Shown: one piece after another, positions 1 through 11,121 of the stretch
How the letters are laid out: each line of letters begins with the position of its first letter
Numbering within the stretch: position 1 is the first letter of the stretch
NCBI GenBank assembly: GCA_000727475.1
Contig: KL647289.1
Coordinates: 4,654,019 to 4,718,018 of the forward strand
Reading direction: 5' to 3'
DNA: 64,000 nucleotides
From: Sarcocystis neurona
Lineage: Eukaryota; Apicomplexa; Conoidasida; Eucoccidiorida; Sarcocystidae
Made by a program: the position numbers and the translations under genes
Notes under the pieces: model-generated
Database searches by the model: none
The model's input: the letters and a program-made list of their open reading frames with translations, nothing else
Told to the model about the DNA's origin: nothing

Positions 1-264
1 TGTGCGTATGGACGTATGTATATACGACCCTATATACTTGTACGTGTGTACGCAGGCGTGGAATTCTGCCTACGCACAAACGCGCGTTGTGTTCGTTCCA
101 TCATCCCTCCAGGGTGCTGTCCAGTTCTGTGCTTTTTAAGACACTTGCCTGGATAGGAGGCCTTGTACGCGTAGTTGGTCAGTCCCACCGTTGTTGTAGT
201 CCTTTCCCACACAGGTATACTTGCATTTACAGAACGCTCGTCTACGACGTTGAAATGAAGTCAA

Positions 265-645
265 ATGATTCACGTGCGTCCCTTGATTGCCAGAGGCAAT
301 CGTCATTTTAGAGCAGTGCCAAATGTGTCATCGTCTACGTCTGCCGCCGCTACCGACTGGCGACGCCTATGTATAGACGTACGTGTGCGTACGGAAGATT
401 CCATCTTCTCTGCGTGCATTGCTTGCAAACAAGGAAACGCGTCGGAACATGCAGACGCAGAAGCTATAAAGGCCTTCGCTCGCAGTGGACGGAGAAGGAA
501 CCTACATGCACAACATGAATACACCGACGCAGGAGAGACGTGCGCAACGGTTTACTCCACTTTAGAAGACTGCACTGGAAAGAGTCCTACGCGGGCCTTT
601 TTTCGTTTAGAGGCGGAACTCCCTTTTTATCTTGTATGTGTGTAG
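265..645 (+). CDS. small ORF, weak resemblance to a cytidine/RibD-type deaminase zinc site
   Basis: The frame opens at an ATG at 265 and codes for 126 residues. The middle reads EHADAEAIKAFARSG (from about 445), then after about 20 residues ATVYSTLEDCTGKSP (from about 545). The spacing and wording recall the CDA/RibD fold: a HAE-like motif followed by a 'TLEPC...G..P' strand and loop. The resemblance is incomplete. The first motif reads HADAE rather than HAE, the second has DC rather than PC, and no second zinc cysteine follows at the usual distance. It could be one exon of a gene running in from the left, a decayed copy, or chance. The frame ends in a plain stop at 645, and no confident splice partner was found. 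Confidence 0.25.
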   Translation: MIHVRPLIARGNRHFRAVPNVSSSTSAAATDWRRLCIDVRVRTEDSIFSACIACKQGNASEHADAEAIKAFARSGRRRNLHAQHEYTDAGETCATVYSTLEDCTGKSPTRAFFRLEAELPFYLVCV

Positions 646-1726
646 TAGATATTTAGATAAGGACGGGCACTTCAAGCCACGTGCACCCGCCGTTGAACAC
701 AGGTACGTCCTAGCCCTAACTATCGGCTGAACGTGGAATGCCCTCTACACATCTGAAAAAGGACATTTTCGTGAGTAGGTGATACATAAACATATGAACA
801 AACGCGTGTATATATATATATACACCATGTGGTACAGATAAAGAGAATGCAGCGTGCGGGATCGCTGAGACGGGCGTATGGACCTGGCAGGTCTGGATAA
901 CTAAAGCAGATAGCGTACACTGAGAAAAACGTCTTGCCATCGAAGGTAAGGTGCCACGCGTGCGTCCGCATACTAAAAAATTACGTGGGTACACAAGCAG
1001 CACACGTGCAGGTAATATTCGGCCTGTGGAGACACCTACTAGGTATGTCAGCCTTTCGTAAGACAAACCGATAGCAGCCACGCGCCGGTCGGCAGGAGTG
1101 TACAGAGCACTGCCAGCACACTTAACAGCCGTGATGCCTTTCTCATTCAGTCGTAGTAGAGCAAATGCAGCAGATGGGGGGCTACAGTCGATGCAGCAGA
1201 CGCCGAGCAGCCGCAGCAAGTCTAATACACAATGTTGTGTCGCTGTCGAAGTAACAGCCGGGTGGACGCTGCCAACATTTCTCTGTACTGAAGCGTGTGC
1301 TTCTTCCTCAGCAGCACCAGTGGCCGCCGCGACCGCATCAGCAACACCAGCCGCACGAGCACCTCCGGTAGCAGCAGCAGCAGTAGTTGCAGCAGAGTCA
1401 CGTATCAAACAGATGAGTGTTCACAGCAGACTACCGAGCGACCTGACCACACAGGGAGGGTAGCTGATAATAAACGCGACAAGAGAGGCATCTGCGTAAC
1501 GAACACTACGCAGGCTTAGTCACGGACACGTGTAACATATTATTCGTCGATGTAAAGACTTTCATGTAGAAAAGAGATGGCGCCTTCTGCCTACCCACTC
1601 ATACATACTACGCACCCGCGTGTCGTTCTTCGAGTGACTTACACTTATTCGCGAAGACGGTGTGTATATGCACATCTATACATACATACACATACCAACA
1701 CATGCGCTCGACGGGTACACCTATGT

Positions 1727-1767
<41 letters not shown>

Positions 1768-2489
1768 AGTAGATGCGTGTGAAAGAGACAAGAGAAGTAG
1801 ACACTGATTCACACATGTGTATATGTGTCTTTCCGGATATAAAAAACAAGCATCGACCACATATATGCTCGTCTGAGAGAGACACGTAGTATCTGTCGTG
1901 TTTCGCGTCGAGCCGGTCATCTCTGGACATACATATATATATGTATGTATATGTATATAAAACTTCGTAGGAAGATATACACGGTTCAGTGCAGGCAAGC
2001 CGCTACGAAGACGCACCTGCGCCTTGTGTATTCTACTTTGTACACCTAGGAAGGATTCGTGACACACATATATATACGTATAACAAGTATATATATAAAC
2101 TCACACCACAGTATACATATATACATATATACGTATACTGTTCTACCTATATATATATATATATCGGCGTACGTACGTTTGTTTGTTCAACAGGTACAGG
2201 CCGACAGATACACGTACGTATCCGTAGACACACGGGTGTAGAGATACACTGCTGTTCCCGTTGTGTAACCTCCCAGGCTGTTCACATATAAATAAATAAT
2301 ATATATATATATATACTTGTAGGTATGTATGTGCATATAAAGCAGACAATCCATGCGGTTCCCTTTGGAGGTGCATGCATCCCCTTTCCGCAGTGCTCCT
2401 GCGTGAATCCTGCTCTGTACGCAGGACCGCCGCTTGCACAGCAGCCCTGCTGGCGCTGTCTCATGGTCCCCTGCAGGTCTAGATGTAGG
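646..2489. other. non-coding stretch with AT/TA microsatellites
   Basis: No frame here has convincing protein-like composition. Open frames at about 720-1460 read as Ala/Val/Ser strings from a GCA-rich patch (1300-1395) or as Tyr/Ile/His strings from TATA/CATA repeats. A run of about 14 AT units lies at 1735-1762, with smaller runs near 1932-1960, 2146-2164 and 2296-2312. It is probably intergenic. Confidence 0.6.
1735..1762. repeat. (AT)14 microsatellite
   Basis: An uninterrupted AT dinucleotide run, flanked by CATA/TATG-type degenerate repeats on both sides. Confidence 0.9.
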
Positions 2490-2882
2490 TTACCTCTGGT
2501 ACCACTTGAAATGTATGGGGAACTGCTGTTTCCTCTTCCTACTGCCGCGGCAGCTGCTTAGACCCCTTTTTCTCTTGCTGCGAGCTGCTGCCTGCTGCTG
2601 CTCCTCGTTCACTTCGGCCTGCTGCTGCTCTCCCCTGCAGCAGTTCACCAGTTGTACAGCGCGTCGTAGTGCTCTAGGGTGCTTTTCGTTTCGTTCAACG
2701 ACCTGATGCTGATGTGAGTCGACCGTGTTGCAGCGTTCTGCTGCCGACGCTACACCTCTGCTGCTGTTGCTGTTGAAGCCCCTAGCAGTACCTGTTTTAG
2801 CAGAGGTCTTGACGCGGCACCCCCGCCTGCTGCTAACAGCGATCCACACACAGTTCTCTATGCAGACGAGACTCGTCGTCAA
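2490..2882 (-). CDS. Gln/Arg/Lys-rich coding-like frame, probable 3' part of the 2.5-6 kb gene
   Basis: This minus-strand frame carries hydrophilic, protein-like sequence: a HQHQVVERNEKHPRALRR stretch, then EEQQQAAARSKRKRG, and a stop at 2490. It overlaps the end of the larger minus-strand frame at 2833-5373 in a different phase. The simplest reading is a downstream exon of the same gene joined by an unlocated intron. CAG runs lie on the minus strand here, which fits minus-strand coding. No domain is recognised. The antisense frames are poly-Leu/Cys and were discarded. Confidence 0.35.
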   Translation of the reverse strand: MTTSLVCIENCVWIAVSSRRGCRVKTSAKTGTARGFNSNSSRGVASAAERCNTVDSHQHQVVERNEKHPRALRRAVQLVNCCRGEQQQAEVNEEQQQAAARSKRKRGLSSCRGSRKRKQQFPIHFKWYQR

Positions 2883-5373
2883 TGAAGAACGTTTCTACTT
2901 TCAGGCTGGTCCCGTCACCGCTGCTGCAGCTGCTGTGCACGCTGTTGCTGCTGCACCTGGTGATGCTGCTCCGTCTGCTCCCGGTGGGGGTTCCCCTCTT
3001 GCCGCTCTGAACGCTACTACCGCTACTCGTGTTGCTGCACCTGCTGGTGCCGCTGCTGCTTGCGACGCTGCTGCTGCTGCTACTTGCGACGCTGCTGTTG
3101 CTGCTGCTGTTGCTCCTGTTGCTGCTGCTGCTTCTCCTTTCCCTGGTGCTCCTGGTATACAAACCCCTTCCGTCACCGCTTGTAGCTCTGGTGCGTCGGG
3201 ACCTGTCTATCGCCCGTGGCCTTCTCTCGCGCAGCAGGGGATCGCCAATCAAGCAAACTTCATATTCGTCTACCTGTTGGTGCTGAAGCCCGCATCCTTG
3301 TCCAAATAACACCGTCTCCGCAGCTATGTCTAGCAGGCTTTTCCCAGCATCTGCCTTCCGCTGCTCTTCCTGCACGTTGCTTCTAATGGTCGTCCTCTCT
3401 CCTGACCTGGCGCTGCCGTGCGTCACGCTGCTCGTACTATCGAAACTCTCTCCGCTTAACCCGTACCAGTTGTTTCTGGTGCTCCCGCTCTTGTTGCTGC
3501 TGTCTCGACTGCTGCTGTTGTTACTACTCGCGCGGCTGTCGCTGCAGTGCCTCTGCTCGGCCGCTGTGCCTCCTGTTTGCGACACGGAGAGAACTCTGCA
3601 GCTGCGTCGAGCGCTGCCCCAGCTGCGGCTGCTGCTCACCGTCCTCTCCTCCCCTCCGTTTGCAGCAGCAGCCCGGCTCGCCCCGCCAACAGCAGCAGCA
3701 ACAGCAGCACACCCTACAGCGAAAGCCCCAGAAGCTGCGTCAGCAGACACAGCAACAGAAGTGGCGCAGCGAGGCGCATGTCGGTGAGGCGGCAATAGCA
3801 TGACGGTTGCTGCATTCAGCTCTTGAGTGTCTTCTGCGTAGCCGACTCCCTTCCCTGCTGCTGCTGCTGTTGCTCCCACTCGAGGCGTTATGCCGAACAG
3901 GCTATCCTCTGTCTCTGTCTCGCACGGCGATGCTGCTTTTGTTGCTGCTGCCGCTGCACTACTACTACTACTACCTCCAGAAAGCAGACGGGCAGCCGTT
4001 GAACGCGTCTCCTTCTTCCAAGCAATCGCAGCCTGCAGGCGCACTGCTGCTGCTACGGGTTCGTGCTCCTCTTCTGCTTTTTCTTCTTTTTGTTCGTCTG
4101 CCCCTTTTGCGACTTGCGACGCTACCGCGCACGCGTCGGGCTCCCTCCTGATGTTGCAGACACACAAAGGACTGCTCAGCAGCAACGCCTCTCGCTCCCT
4201 ATTTTGTCCCTCAGCTCTAGTGGAGGGGATGACTACCGAAGACACCTCTGGCCACAGGCCTGCTTTTTCGAGTGCTGCCGCTGCCGAAGGCGTAGCCGTG
4301 GGTGCGAGTGCTGCTCTTGCCGGGACCGCATTCGTTGACGCTGCTTCTGATGCTGTAGCAGGAAGGGCAGGAGAAACACGACAGCTCACTACTGCTGCGG
4401 CTTCTGCTGCGGGCACAGCTGCCGCCTCTATGAAGATTTTATCAGTCCTAACGGACACAGTTCTTGCTTCCGTGTCTCCTCCTGATGCTCCTTCTCCTGG
4501 AACTCGCTCTGCTGCCGCAGGTGTCGCTGGTGCTTTTGCTCTTGCTGCTATTGCTGTTGAGGCTCTCGCCCGTCCTGCTGTTGTTGGTGCGGCTGCTGCC
4601 ACTACTGCAGCTGCTGCTGGTGCTGTTGCGCTTGATGCTGCTGTGGCTGTCGTTGTTGCTGCCGTTGCTGCTGCGTGAGCAACGCAAGAGGAACCCACTT
4701 CGTGTTGATCAAGATTTCTACCCGCTGCACCACAGCAGAGCGAGTCAGCTGTTCTCTCTACTTGCCCTTCTGCTCTAGGCGCCTGCACCTGTTCTCCTTC
4801 ATCTGCAGCAGCAGAAGTCTCTCGTTCACAGGCAGCAACTGGTGGTGCGAACATCAGGCTGTACGCAGACACGGATGTTGCTGCTGCTGGTGGAAGAACT
4901 GGCACTGCGCCTGATTCCCGTGCCGCATCTTTTCCTGGTGCTTCGTCTGAAAATGAGAAACTTTCTGCCGCACACTCCCCTGTGGCGGCTTTTTGCGCGA
5001 CTCTGCGCGGTTCATTCGTTGCACTGGAGCCTGTTGTTGCCGTCCCCATGACGTCAGCAGATAATGCCGTTGCCGCTGCTGCGACAGGTGCTGCAGTGGT
5101 CAGTGCTGCGCCGGGGGCTGCTGCAATTGTCTCACTAACGGTTGCTGTTCCTGCTGCCAGTGTTGCTTGTGGAGCTGAGGCTCCTGCGGCAGCTTGACAC
5201 GTGGAGGGGGTTCCTGGTGCCGCTGCCGCTGCTGCTTGTGGGACTGCTGTCGGTGCTACCGTTGCTGCTGTGTCTCCTTTTGCTCGTAGCGAGCTACGAA
5301 AAAACATTCGCAGCCAGTTCTCCTTTCGACCGAGCGCTATCCCGCTATGCTGCTGTCGCTGGTGCACACTCAT
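2833..5373 (-). CDS. Ala/Ser-rich low-complexity protein, function unknown
   Basis: An 846-residue frame starts at an ATG at 5373. Most of it is low complexity. Ala/Thr/Val-rich sequence fills the first half, and Ser/Arg/Asn-rich sequence the last third, translated from AGC runs. Short stretches look more ordered: GRKENWLRMFFRSSLRAKG near the start, and AGKSLLDIAAETVLFGQG followed by DEYEVCLIGDPLLRERRPR at about 3200-3360. A possible donor (GTAGAC) follows CAACAG near 3275, so the true exon may end there and the Ser-rich tail may not be translated. No signal peptide, membrane segment or known domain was recognised. CAG runs on the minus strand support the orientation. A disordered regulatory or structural protein is possible but not shown. 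Confidence 0.5.
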   Translation of the reverse strand: MSVHQRQQHSGIALGRKENWLRMFFRSSLRAKGDTAATVAPTAVPQAAAAAAPGTPSTCQAAAGASAPQATLAAGTATVSETIAAAPGAALTTAAPVAAAATALSADVMGTATTGSSATNEPRRVAQKAATGECAAESFSFSDEAPGKDAARESGAVPVLPPAAATSVSAYSLMFAPPVAACERETSAAADEGEQVQAPRAEGQVERTADSLCCGAAGRNLDQHEVGSSCVAHAAATAATTTATAASSATAPAAAAVVAAAAPTTAGRARASTAIAARAKAPATPAAAERVPGEGASGGDTEARTVSVRTDKIFIEAAAVPAAEAAAVVSCRVSPALPATASEAASTNAVPARAALAPTATPSAAAALEKAGLWPEVSSVVIPSTRAEGQNREREALLLSSPLCVCNIRREPDACAVASQVAKGADEQKEEKAEEEHEPVAAAVRLQAAIAWKKETRSTAARLLSGGSSSSSAAAAATKAASPCETETEDSLFGITPRVGATAAAAGKGVGYAEDTQELNAATVMLLPPHRHAPRCATSVAVSADAASGAFAVGCAAVAAAVGGASRAAAANGGEERTVSSSRSWGSARRSCRVLSVSQTGGTAAEQRHCSDSRASSNNSSSRDSSNKSGSTRNNWYGLSGESFDSTSSVTHGSARSGERTTIRSNVQEEQRKADAGKSLLDIAAETVLFGQGCGLQHQQVDEYEVCLIGDPLLRERRPRAIDRSRRTRATSGDGRGLYTRSTRERRSSSSNRSNSSSNSSVASSSSSSVASSSGTSRCSNTSSGSSVQSGKRGTPTGSRRSSITRCSSNSVHSSCSSGDGTSLKVETFFIDDESRLHRELCVDRC

Positions 5374-5566
5374 TTTGTTGCTCCGCTGCTTCCGCTGAAG
5401 CCTGCTGATGCCGTGCTCCTCCTACCGCCCTGACGTCCTCTTGTCCCTCCCGCGGCTCTGTTTCCCACTGCGATTGCTGCTGCTGTGGCCGCAGCGTGTT
5501 GTGGTCTTGCGCACGGCTGCTGCTGCTCTTGCTCAGGGGGCGACGGGCACTTAGCTGCCTCTGCCT

Positions 5567-5773
5567 CTACGCTTCTCCTGCCGCCCGCTGCACTGCCTCC
5601 CCTGCTTCACTACGAGGGGAGGGAGGGGGGAGGGGGGAAAGCACTACGCTTGCGATGCTTGCCGCCGCGTTTGCCGCTCGCTGCTCCCTCAGCTTCCGCA
5701 GTTCCGGTCGGCTGCGCTGTCGCTGTGGCCGCTCCGTTGTCACTCCTCCGCTGCTGCTGCTGCTGTCACTCAT
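5567..5773 (-). CDS. coding-like fragment upstream of the 2.8-5.4 kb frame
   Basis: The minus-strand frame includes RPQRQRSRPELRKLREQRAA, then ASIASVVLSPLPPPSPRSEA. This is hydrophilic and unlike the Leu/Cys-rich antisense frames. It lies just upstream of the 2833-5373 gene on the same strand, so it may be a 5' exon. Splice sites were not fixed. A dense G-run on the plus strand (5616-5637) is the template for its Pro/Ser-rich part. Confidence 0.25.
   Translation of the reverse strand: MSDSSSSSGGVTTERPQRQRSRPELRKLREQRAANAAASIASVVLSPLPPPSPRSEAGEAVQRAAGEA
5616..5637 (+). other. four G-runs separated by single A: potential G-quadruplex
   Basis: The plus strand has runs of 4, 3, 6 and 6 G, each separated by one A, within 22 bases. 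This fits the intramolecular G-quadruplex pattern with very short loops. It sits in the probable 5' part of the minus-strand gene, so the G-rich strand is the template strand. Confidence 0.6.
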
Positions 5774-5943
5774 GCTGTTTCTTCCGCCGTCACAGCGGCT
5801 GTCGATGCTGTTGTGGGCCCCTGTCGCCGTCGCTGTCGCTGCTGGGGCTCCCTGCTGGGGATGCTAATGCTGTCCCTGCTGCTGCTCCGGGCGCGGTCCT
5901 TTTGCTCTGTGGTTGCCCCGAGCTCAACTCAACTCGTCAGTAC

Positions 5944-5956
5944 GGGGGGGGGGGGG
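5944..5956 (+). repeat. 13-base G homopolymer
   Basis: Thirteen consecutive G, then C and three more G. A tract this long is prone to polymerase slippage and assembly error. It lies near the presumed 5' end of the minus-strand gene. Confidence 0.8.
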
Positions 5957-6239
5957 CGGGCCAGCAGAAGCAGCAACCAGCAGCAACGTGATGCCGTGAT
6001 ATTCGTACGGTCTGAACAGCCGTGCCGCCGTCCTCGGAGAGCAACAGTAGCTCTCCTCACTCGACGGAGAAGCAAGCGCGTACTGTTACAGCACGAGGAG
6101 CAGCGAGACATTTCAAGAGCCCGCAGCAGGCGCGACGGGCTGCGGAATATCGACGCCGGGGTGTCGGTGCCATATATAAGCGCGCGCATACCTACTTCCG
6201 AAGTCAAGCGAGTGGCGTGCGGCCACATGTGTGTGTAGT

Positions 6240-6438
6240 ACAGTCGTCTCCCTGCATCTCTTTACTTGAACCCTTCTTCGTTTTCTCTCTCTCTGTCTCT
6301 CTCTTTCATGCAAGTAGATCTACATGCACATGAATAGACGTACCTATACACACACACATATACCTACAAGCACAGAAGCGACAAAAAAACAAACATATAT
6401 GTCTAGGTGGCCTCAACAACCGCTGACGGAAAGCGGCG

Positions 6439-6469
<31 letters not shown>

Positions 6470-8400
6470 GTATATATACGTAGAGAGGCATATGCCAGGC
6501 GTTACGGTGTAGGCAGGGCACCACCAAGCCGACCTGGCCACAACTCCGTTGCCTACGTCGTTTATTCCCCAGGGGCTGCAACAGCAGGCAACGCCTCTCT
6601 ACCCGTCGAATGCATGCATGTGGCCGCCGCAGCATAGAAGATATCGCTGCAGCGCGAGAGAAAAGACGAGAGCGGCGCTTTTTCTCTCCCTTTCCTTTCT
6701 TTGAACCTATACACGTACTTCATATATATACACATTCACGTATCAAAACATACATAATACACATATACATATCTACTATGTACGTGTACATATATTTGCA
6801 TGTACATACACATACTGTACTACATATATATATATATATATAAAGTGATTGAATTCGTATCTTTCCTGTGACTGTGGCGCAGGAAAAATTCCTCGCTGCT
6901 GGACAAGTTGAGTCACAGCAAGAACCAGCAATGAACTCCGCACAGCAAACAGAGCGCCTCCTCCACTGCAACGGTGTGCATCCCTCCACCCACCTCCACG
7001 CACCAACCTTCCACAAATATATATATATATATATATATATTCCTATATTATTTGTCATACTCATATATATGTATTATTATTTGTATACCTTATAGAGATG
7101 CATAGATCTACAGGTACACACGTGTGCGGAATTTGTACGTACGGAGACGTACAGCTGAACGTGTATACATATACCTGTGCACGCGCATATATCTATATCT
7201 ATCTCTCTCTCTATATGTATATATATATATATATATATTCGCGCATACATAAATCTATCTACGCACACCTACTCATAACATATACTTATATATATATGTA
7301 TATATATATAGTCGGCATGGAGAATGGTAGACGTTCATAAGTATATATATATATCTACAAATATCCAGCCGCCCTCGTACCCCCGAGCTGTGCACGCGTC
7401 CTGGCACCACATGTAGGCGCGTTTGCACAAGTATACGTACACGCGTCTACAGGTGGGCTTTCTTGTGTTGTAGAAGAAATGTATTGCTCTGCCTACGTAA
7501 GTATTTACGTGTGTATACTTGTATCGAAACACGTATCTTTAGATACATCTGTCTCTTTCTTTCTACATACATATATATATATATATATGTATCAGGTTTC
7601 TCGTATATAAGCAGTGTCATAAGGATTTCTAAGCGTGTACACTTGTGTGCCTTCACGTATTTGCGTGTGCATATATATGTGCCGACACATATTTACTGAC
7701 ACACCTGTATCCATCTCTATATATATATATGTGTCGTAGAAGCAGGGCAATAATATCTGCATGTAGAGTTTAGCTGCTCTGTCGAAACGTCTTTTCGTGT
7801 ATACTGAGGACCACCGCCACAACTATGAGCGCGTCGGCAACATCTGTCTTGTGCAACGCGTCGTTGTCGTCGTAGGGGTAGGACACCCCTGGATACTGTG
7901 AAGCGGAGAGGCAAGTCATGCGACCCGGTCTCCTTTTTCGGCGGACAGACACGGGGCCTCCGAGAGATACAGCTGCGTCATTATAGGTCGCGATGCAGAC
8001 GCCAAGCTTGCTCGTGGCTACCCGAAGGGCGCCGACGCATGCGGGGGAGCCTCATGCAAGGCCAAACCCTCGTGTCAACAGAAAAGGCCGCTCTTCCGGG
8101 GACTTGTTCTACGCGATTTATCGATGCAAAGGATCTACTAGTGCACCTTGTGGGTAGGGCAGGTCTGCGAATATCGGCGCACGCATCTATACGTACGTAA
8201 TGGGATCCACCAAATACATATAATAATACGTGAGCATGCATATATATGTGTATATATATATGCATATATGTAAGTATACATATGTATGTATATATATATG
8301 CATATATATAATGTACATATATCTATTTATATGCACGAAGTATATATATATATATATATATATACATATATATGAGACCCACGCTACGTGGGAATGTATC
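6240..8400. repeat. microsatellite cluster (TA, CATA, CT and GTAT repeats)
   Basis: Many short runs occur: CT/TA near 6446-6482, TA at 6822-6842, 7019-7041, 7214-7240, 7572-7588 and 7716-7730, and an almost continuous TA/CATA tract at 8232-8375. Frames inside them read as Tyr/Ile/His strings and were ignored. One coding-like minus-strand patch lies inside (7770-8000, listed separately). Confidence 0.8.
7770..8000 (-). CDS. coding-like exon fragment, unrecognised
   Basis: The minus-strand frame reads GVCIATYNDAAVSLGGPVSV, then SASQYPGVSYPYDDNDALHK and TDVADALIVVAVVLS. This mixed composition stands out from the surrounding microsatellites. A GTATAC after VVLS could be a donor. It could be a downstream exon of the Gln-rich minus-strand gene at 9.5-11.1 kb, or a chance frame. 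No family was recognised. Confidence 0.22.
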   Translation of the reverse strand, partial: VCIATYNDAAVSLGGPVSVRRKRRPGRMTCLSASQYPGVSYPYDDNDALHKTDVADALIVVAVVLSIHEKTFRQSS

Positions 8401-9505
8401 TATGGGCTGTGTGGAGGTTTTGGACGCTGCTGTTACACGGACTCCGTTCATTATTTGAACAACCGTCCGTGCGTCGTACGTGATGCAGAAGAAGATAAAG
8501 AAAACGCGTAGCACATATATGCGCATGTGCGCGAAAATGTATCCATGCGGAAACAGACAGTCGTGTCCGCTGTCTGAAGGGTAGACGGAGAAGCCGAGCC
8601 CACTTCAGCAAGGCCAAGAGAGTAGGGAACCACGTACGCGAAGAGGAGGAGCCTGCTGCAGAAAGCACGGCGCCCCGAGGCCGGCTTCACATCTTTGTAT
8701 GAAGTCAGATAATTGTCGCAAAAAGTTGCACGGCGGCAGCGGGGTCGACCACGTGGCATGTCCCCGTACTGCGAGAAGACCGCAGCGTACCACACCTACA
8801 CATCCACGTGGTCCGCCTCGTCATTTGTACGTGGACCTGGGCTCGCGACAGTCTGGCCAGCCGCCCTTCTGCCAACAGAGGTGCATACATACTACGTAAA
8901 TTACACGTATGGATATGCAAAGACGTAAACGTGAAGATGACCGGTATCTTTGCATACGGAGTGACAGAGCTAACTAGAAAAAGTGCGCCATGCCACACAC
9001 GGGGACGTGCGCAGGTGTTCACGCATGGGTATCAGCAGTGCGCAGGAGCCACCGGTAAAGCTAACGCGGAAATGTGTGCAGACGTGGTTGACAGCCGCCA
9101 CAGCACAGAAATGACGGTATGTGTACCACACGCAAAATAGATCCCCTGCGCTGCTTGTCGGTCATAATACGAATACACTTTTGCTCTCAGCTCCTCACAC
9201 AGACGTACTTCCTCTTGGATACTCCGTGAACGTGCGGTGCAGTAGATCTTCCTATATATACGTGCGTGCATGTATATGTGCATATTTATATCTGTGCCGA
9301 ACTCTGCATCCGCGCGCGTTCAATGAGTATTCGAATATGCTTTGGTGCTAGATGCATCATATCCCGGGCCGGACCTCACAGGACATCCTGGGGTATGCAC
9401 ACAAACACAAAGATACACAGATCTCTACAGCTACAGGAAGCAGATGCGCATGCACACATACACATATATCTATATATCACATACACCACGTACACACACG
9501 TGGCT

Positions 9506-11121
9506 TCAGCGAGGACGCAAAGTGTGGCAGCCGCAGCAGCAAGACCGGCGCCAGCCGCTGAAAGCTTGCATGGAATACTGCGACGTGGTGGCTGGTTGCT
9601 GCTCCAGGAGAACCGCGTGAATCTCCTCATCAATCAAGGAAGAAGGGATAGGCAGGAAGACGGGAGGCGCGCGCTTTACATCTCTACACAAGGAGGAAAA
9701 CACGCAAGAACAGCAGGGACCGGCGTGCTGTTGCTTCACCTTGCTACAACCGCGCAGCTCGCTAGGCGCTCCACCTGCCTTTGCTGGTGGCCCTGAAGTT
9801 TTTAATGGTATTCCATGCTGCTGTTGATTCTGTACGTGCTGCTCGCTGGCGGTGGCGGTGTTTCTGCTGCTCTGCCGGGGTGTGTGGGCTTTCTACTTCC
9901 TGTTCTTGCAGCCCGTGCTGCTCTTGCAGCTGCTGCTGCAGGCGGCGCACATCCACCGAGCCGCACGGACCAATGTCGACTGATGAGATGACGAAGAAAG
10001 TGTTCGCGCCGTGGCACCGCAGAAAAGCGGGAAATTCCGACGGAGCGCGTCCTCGCTGCTGCAGTTAATTCTCGCTGCGTACACAGCCGTAGTCTCCTCG
10101 ACTGCGCGGCCGCCACCGAGGGTGGACGGCTGGCCGACCGGGTTTGTTGTGTACGCCTGCTGCTGGGAGTGTTGCTGCAGCTGCAGCACCAGCTTGCACA
10201 GTCAACAAAGAAGAAAAAAGTCCACTTTCCTGTGAGAGCCGATATCTTTCCCTACTGCCAACCGTGTGTCACAGGAGTTACGCTGCCCCAGCAGCAGCGG
10301 CGGAGCCACTGTCGAACGGAGCTGCTGGCGCAAAAAGCGGAAGAGGGAGACTCGGCGTGGCGGCGGCGGCAGCATCGTCAGGCGGCGACACACAGCCAGC
10401 TGCTGCAAAGCAGCAAAGCAGGAAGACCGTAGCGTACGGAGAGAAACCGACCCAGCACACCGCGAGCGCGCCGGTCCCCTGGGGAGTGCCACAGACTGAG
10501 CGGCATCAGGCCGGTAGTGGTAGTACTAGCCCTGTACAAGGAAACACTCTGCTCTTACGACCAGCGACACTAACGACACCAGCTGCAGCAGGGTGCTGAC
10601 AGCAGTACGGTCAGCAGCAGCTGTGGCAGCCGCACACGCACCTCCAGGAGCCCCACCGCGAATTGCCGCCGCCGGTGATGGCAGTACACAGTCGTTGCTC
10701 GAAGTACAGAGGGTCTTCCTCATGCTACTCGCGGTACTCCTGCTGTCACTGCGGCCGTAGTAGCAAGCACGCAGCTCGGGGCTGGCCGTTGCTGAAGCAC
10801 CCAGCTCTCCGCAGCCGCCCAGAGGCCGCTGCGTCTGCCTCAACTGTCACAGCTAACGCGCGACTCACCCGGGATTTTCTGCGCTTCTCCTCCTCTTGCT
10901 GGGCAGCTTCTCGTGCGGTTGCGGCTTCCGCTTCACGCCGTTCCGAGCCCTGCCAACAACGTGGGTCGCCCACGTTCACATGTAGTCACCCGGCAAAGAC
11001 AGTTGAGCTGCCTCGCTGCTGCAGGCAGGGGCTTCTGCTGCGTACTATAGTATCGCTCTGCAGCAGGAGTAGCTGCTTAACAGTGGCGCTGCTACTTTTG
11101 TGTTGCTCCTGGAGCTGCTGA
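9506..11121 (-). CDS. probable multi-exon Gln-rich gene, function unknown
   Basis: Several minus-strand fragments look coding. At 11,020-11,121: QQLQEQHKSSSATVKQLLLL. At 10,746-10,979: a charged stretch with REAEAATAREAAQQEEEKRR. At 9,893-10,189: GGGRAVEETTAVYAARINC and SSEDALRRNFPLFCGATART. At 9,762-9,956: RRLQQQLQEQHGLQEQEVES. At 9,506-9,739: FLPIPSSLIDEEIHAVLLEQ. They lie in different phases, so introns are required and the boundaries given are only the outer limits. Gln/Glu-rich helical segments suggest coiled coil. CAG runs occur on both strands, so the strand is supported by composition alone. An alternative plus-strand frame at 10,144-10,599 is Ala/Ser-rich and less convincing. No known domain was recognised. 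Confidence 0.35.
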
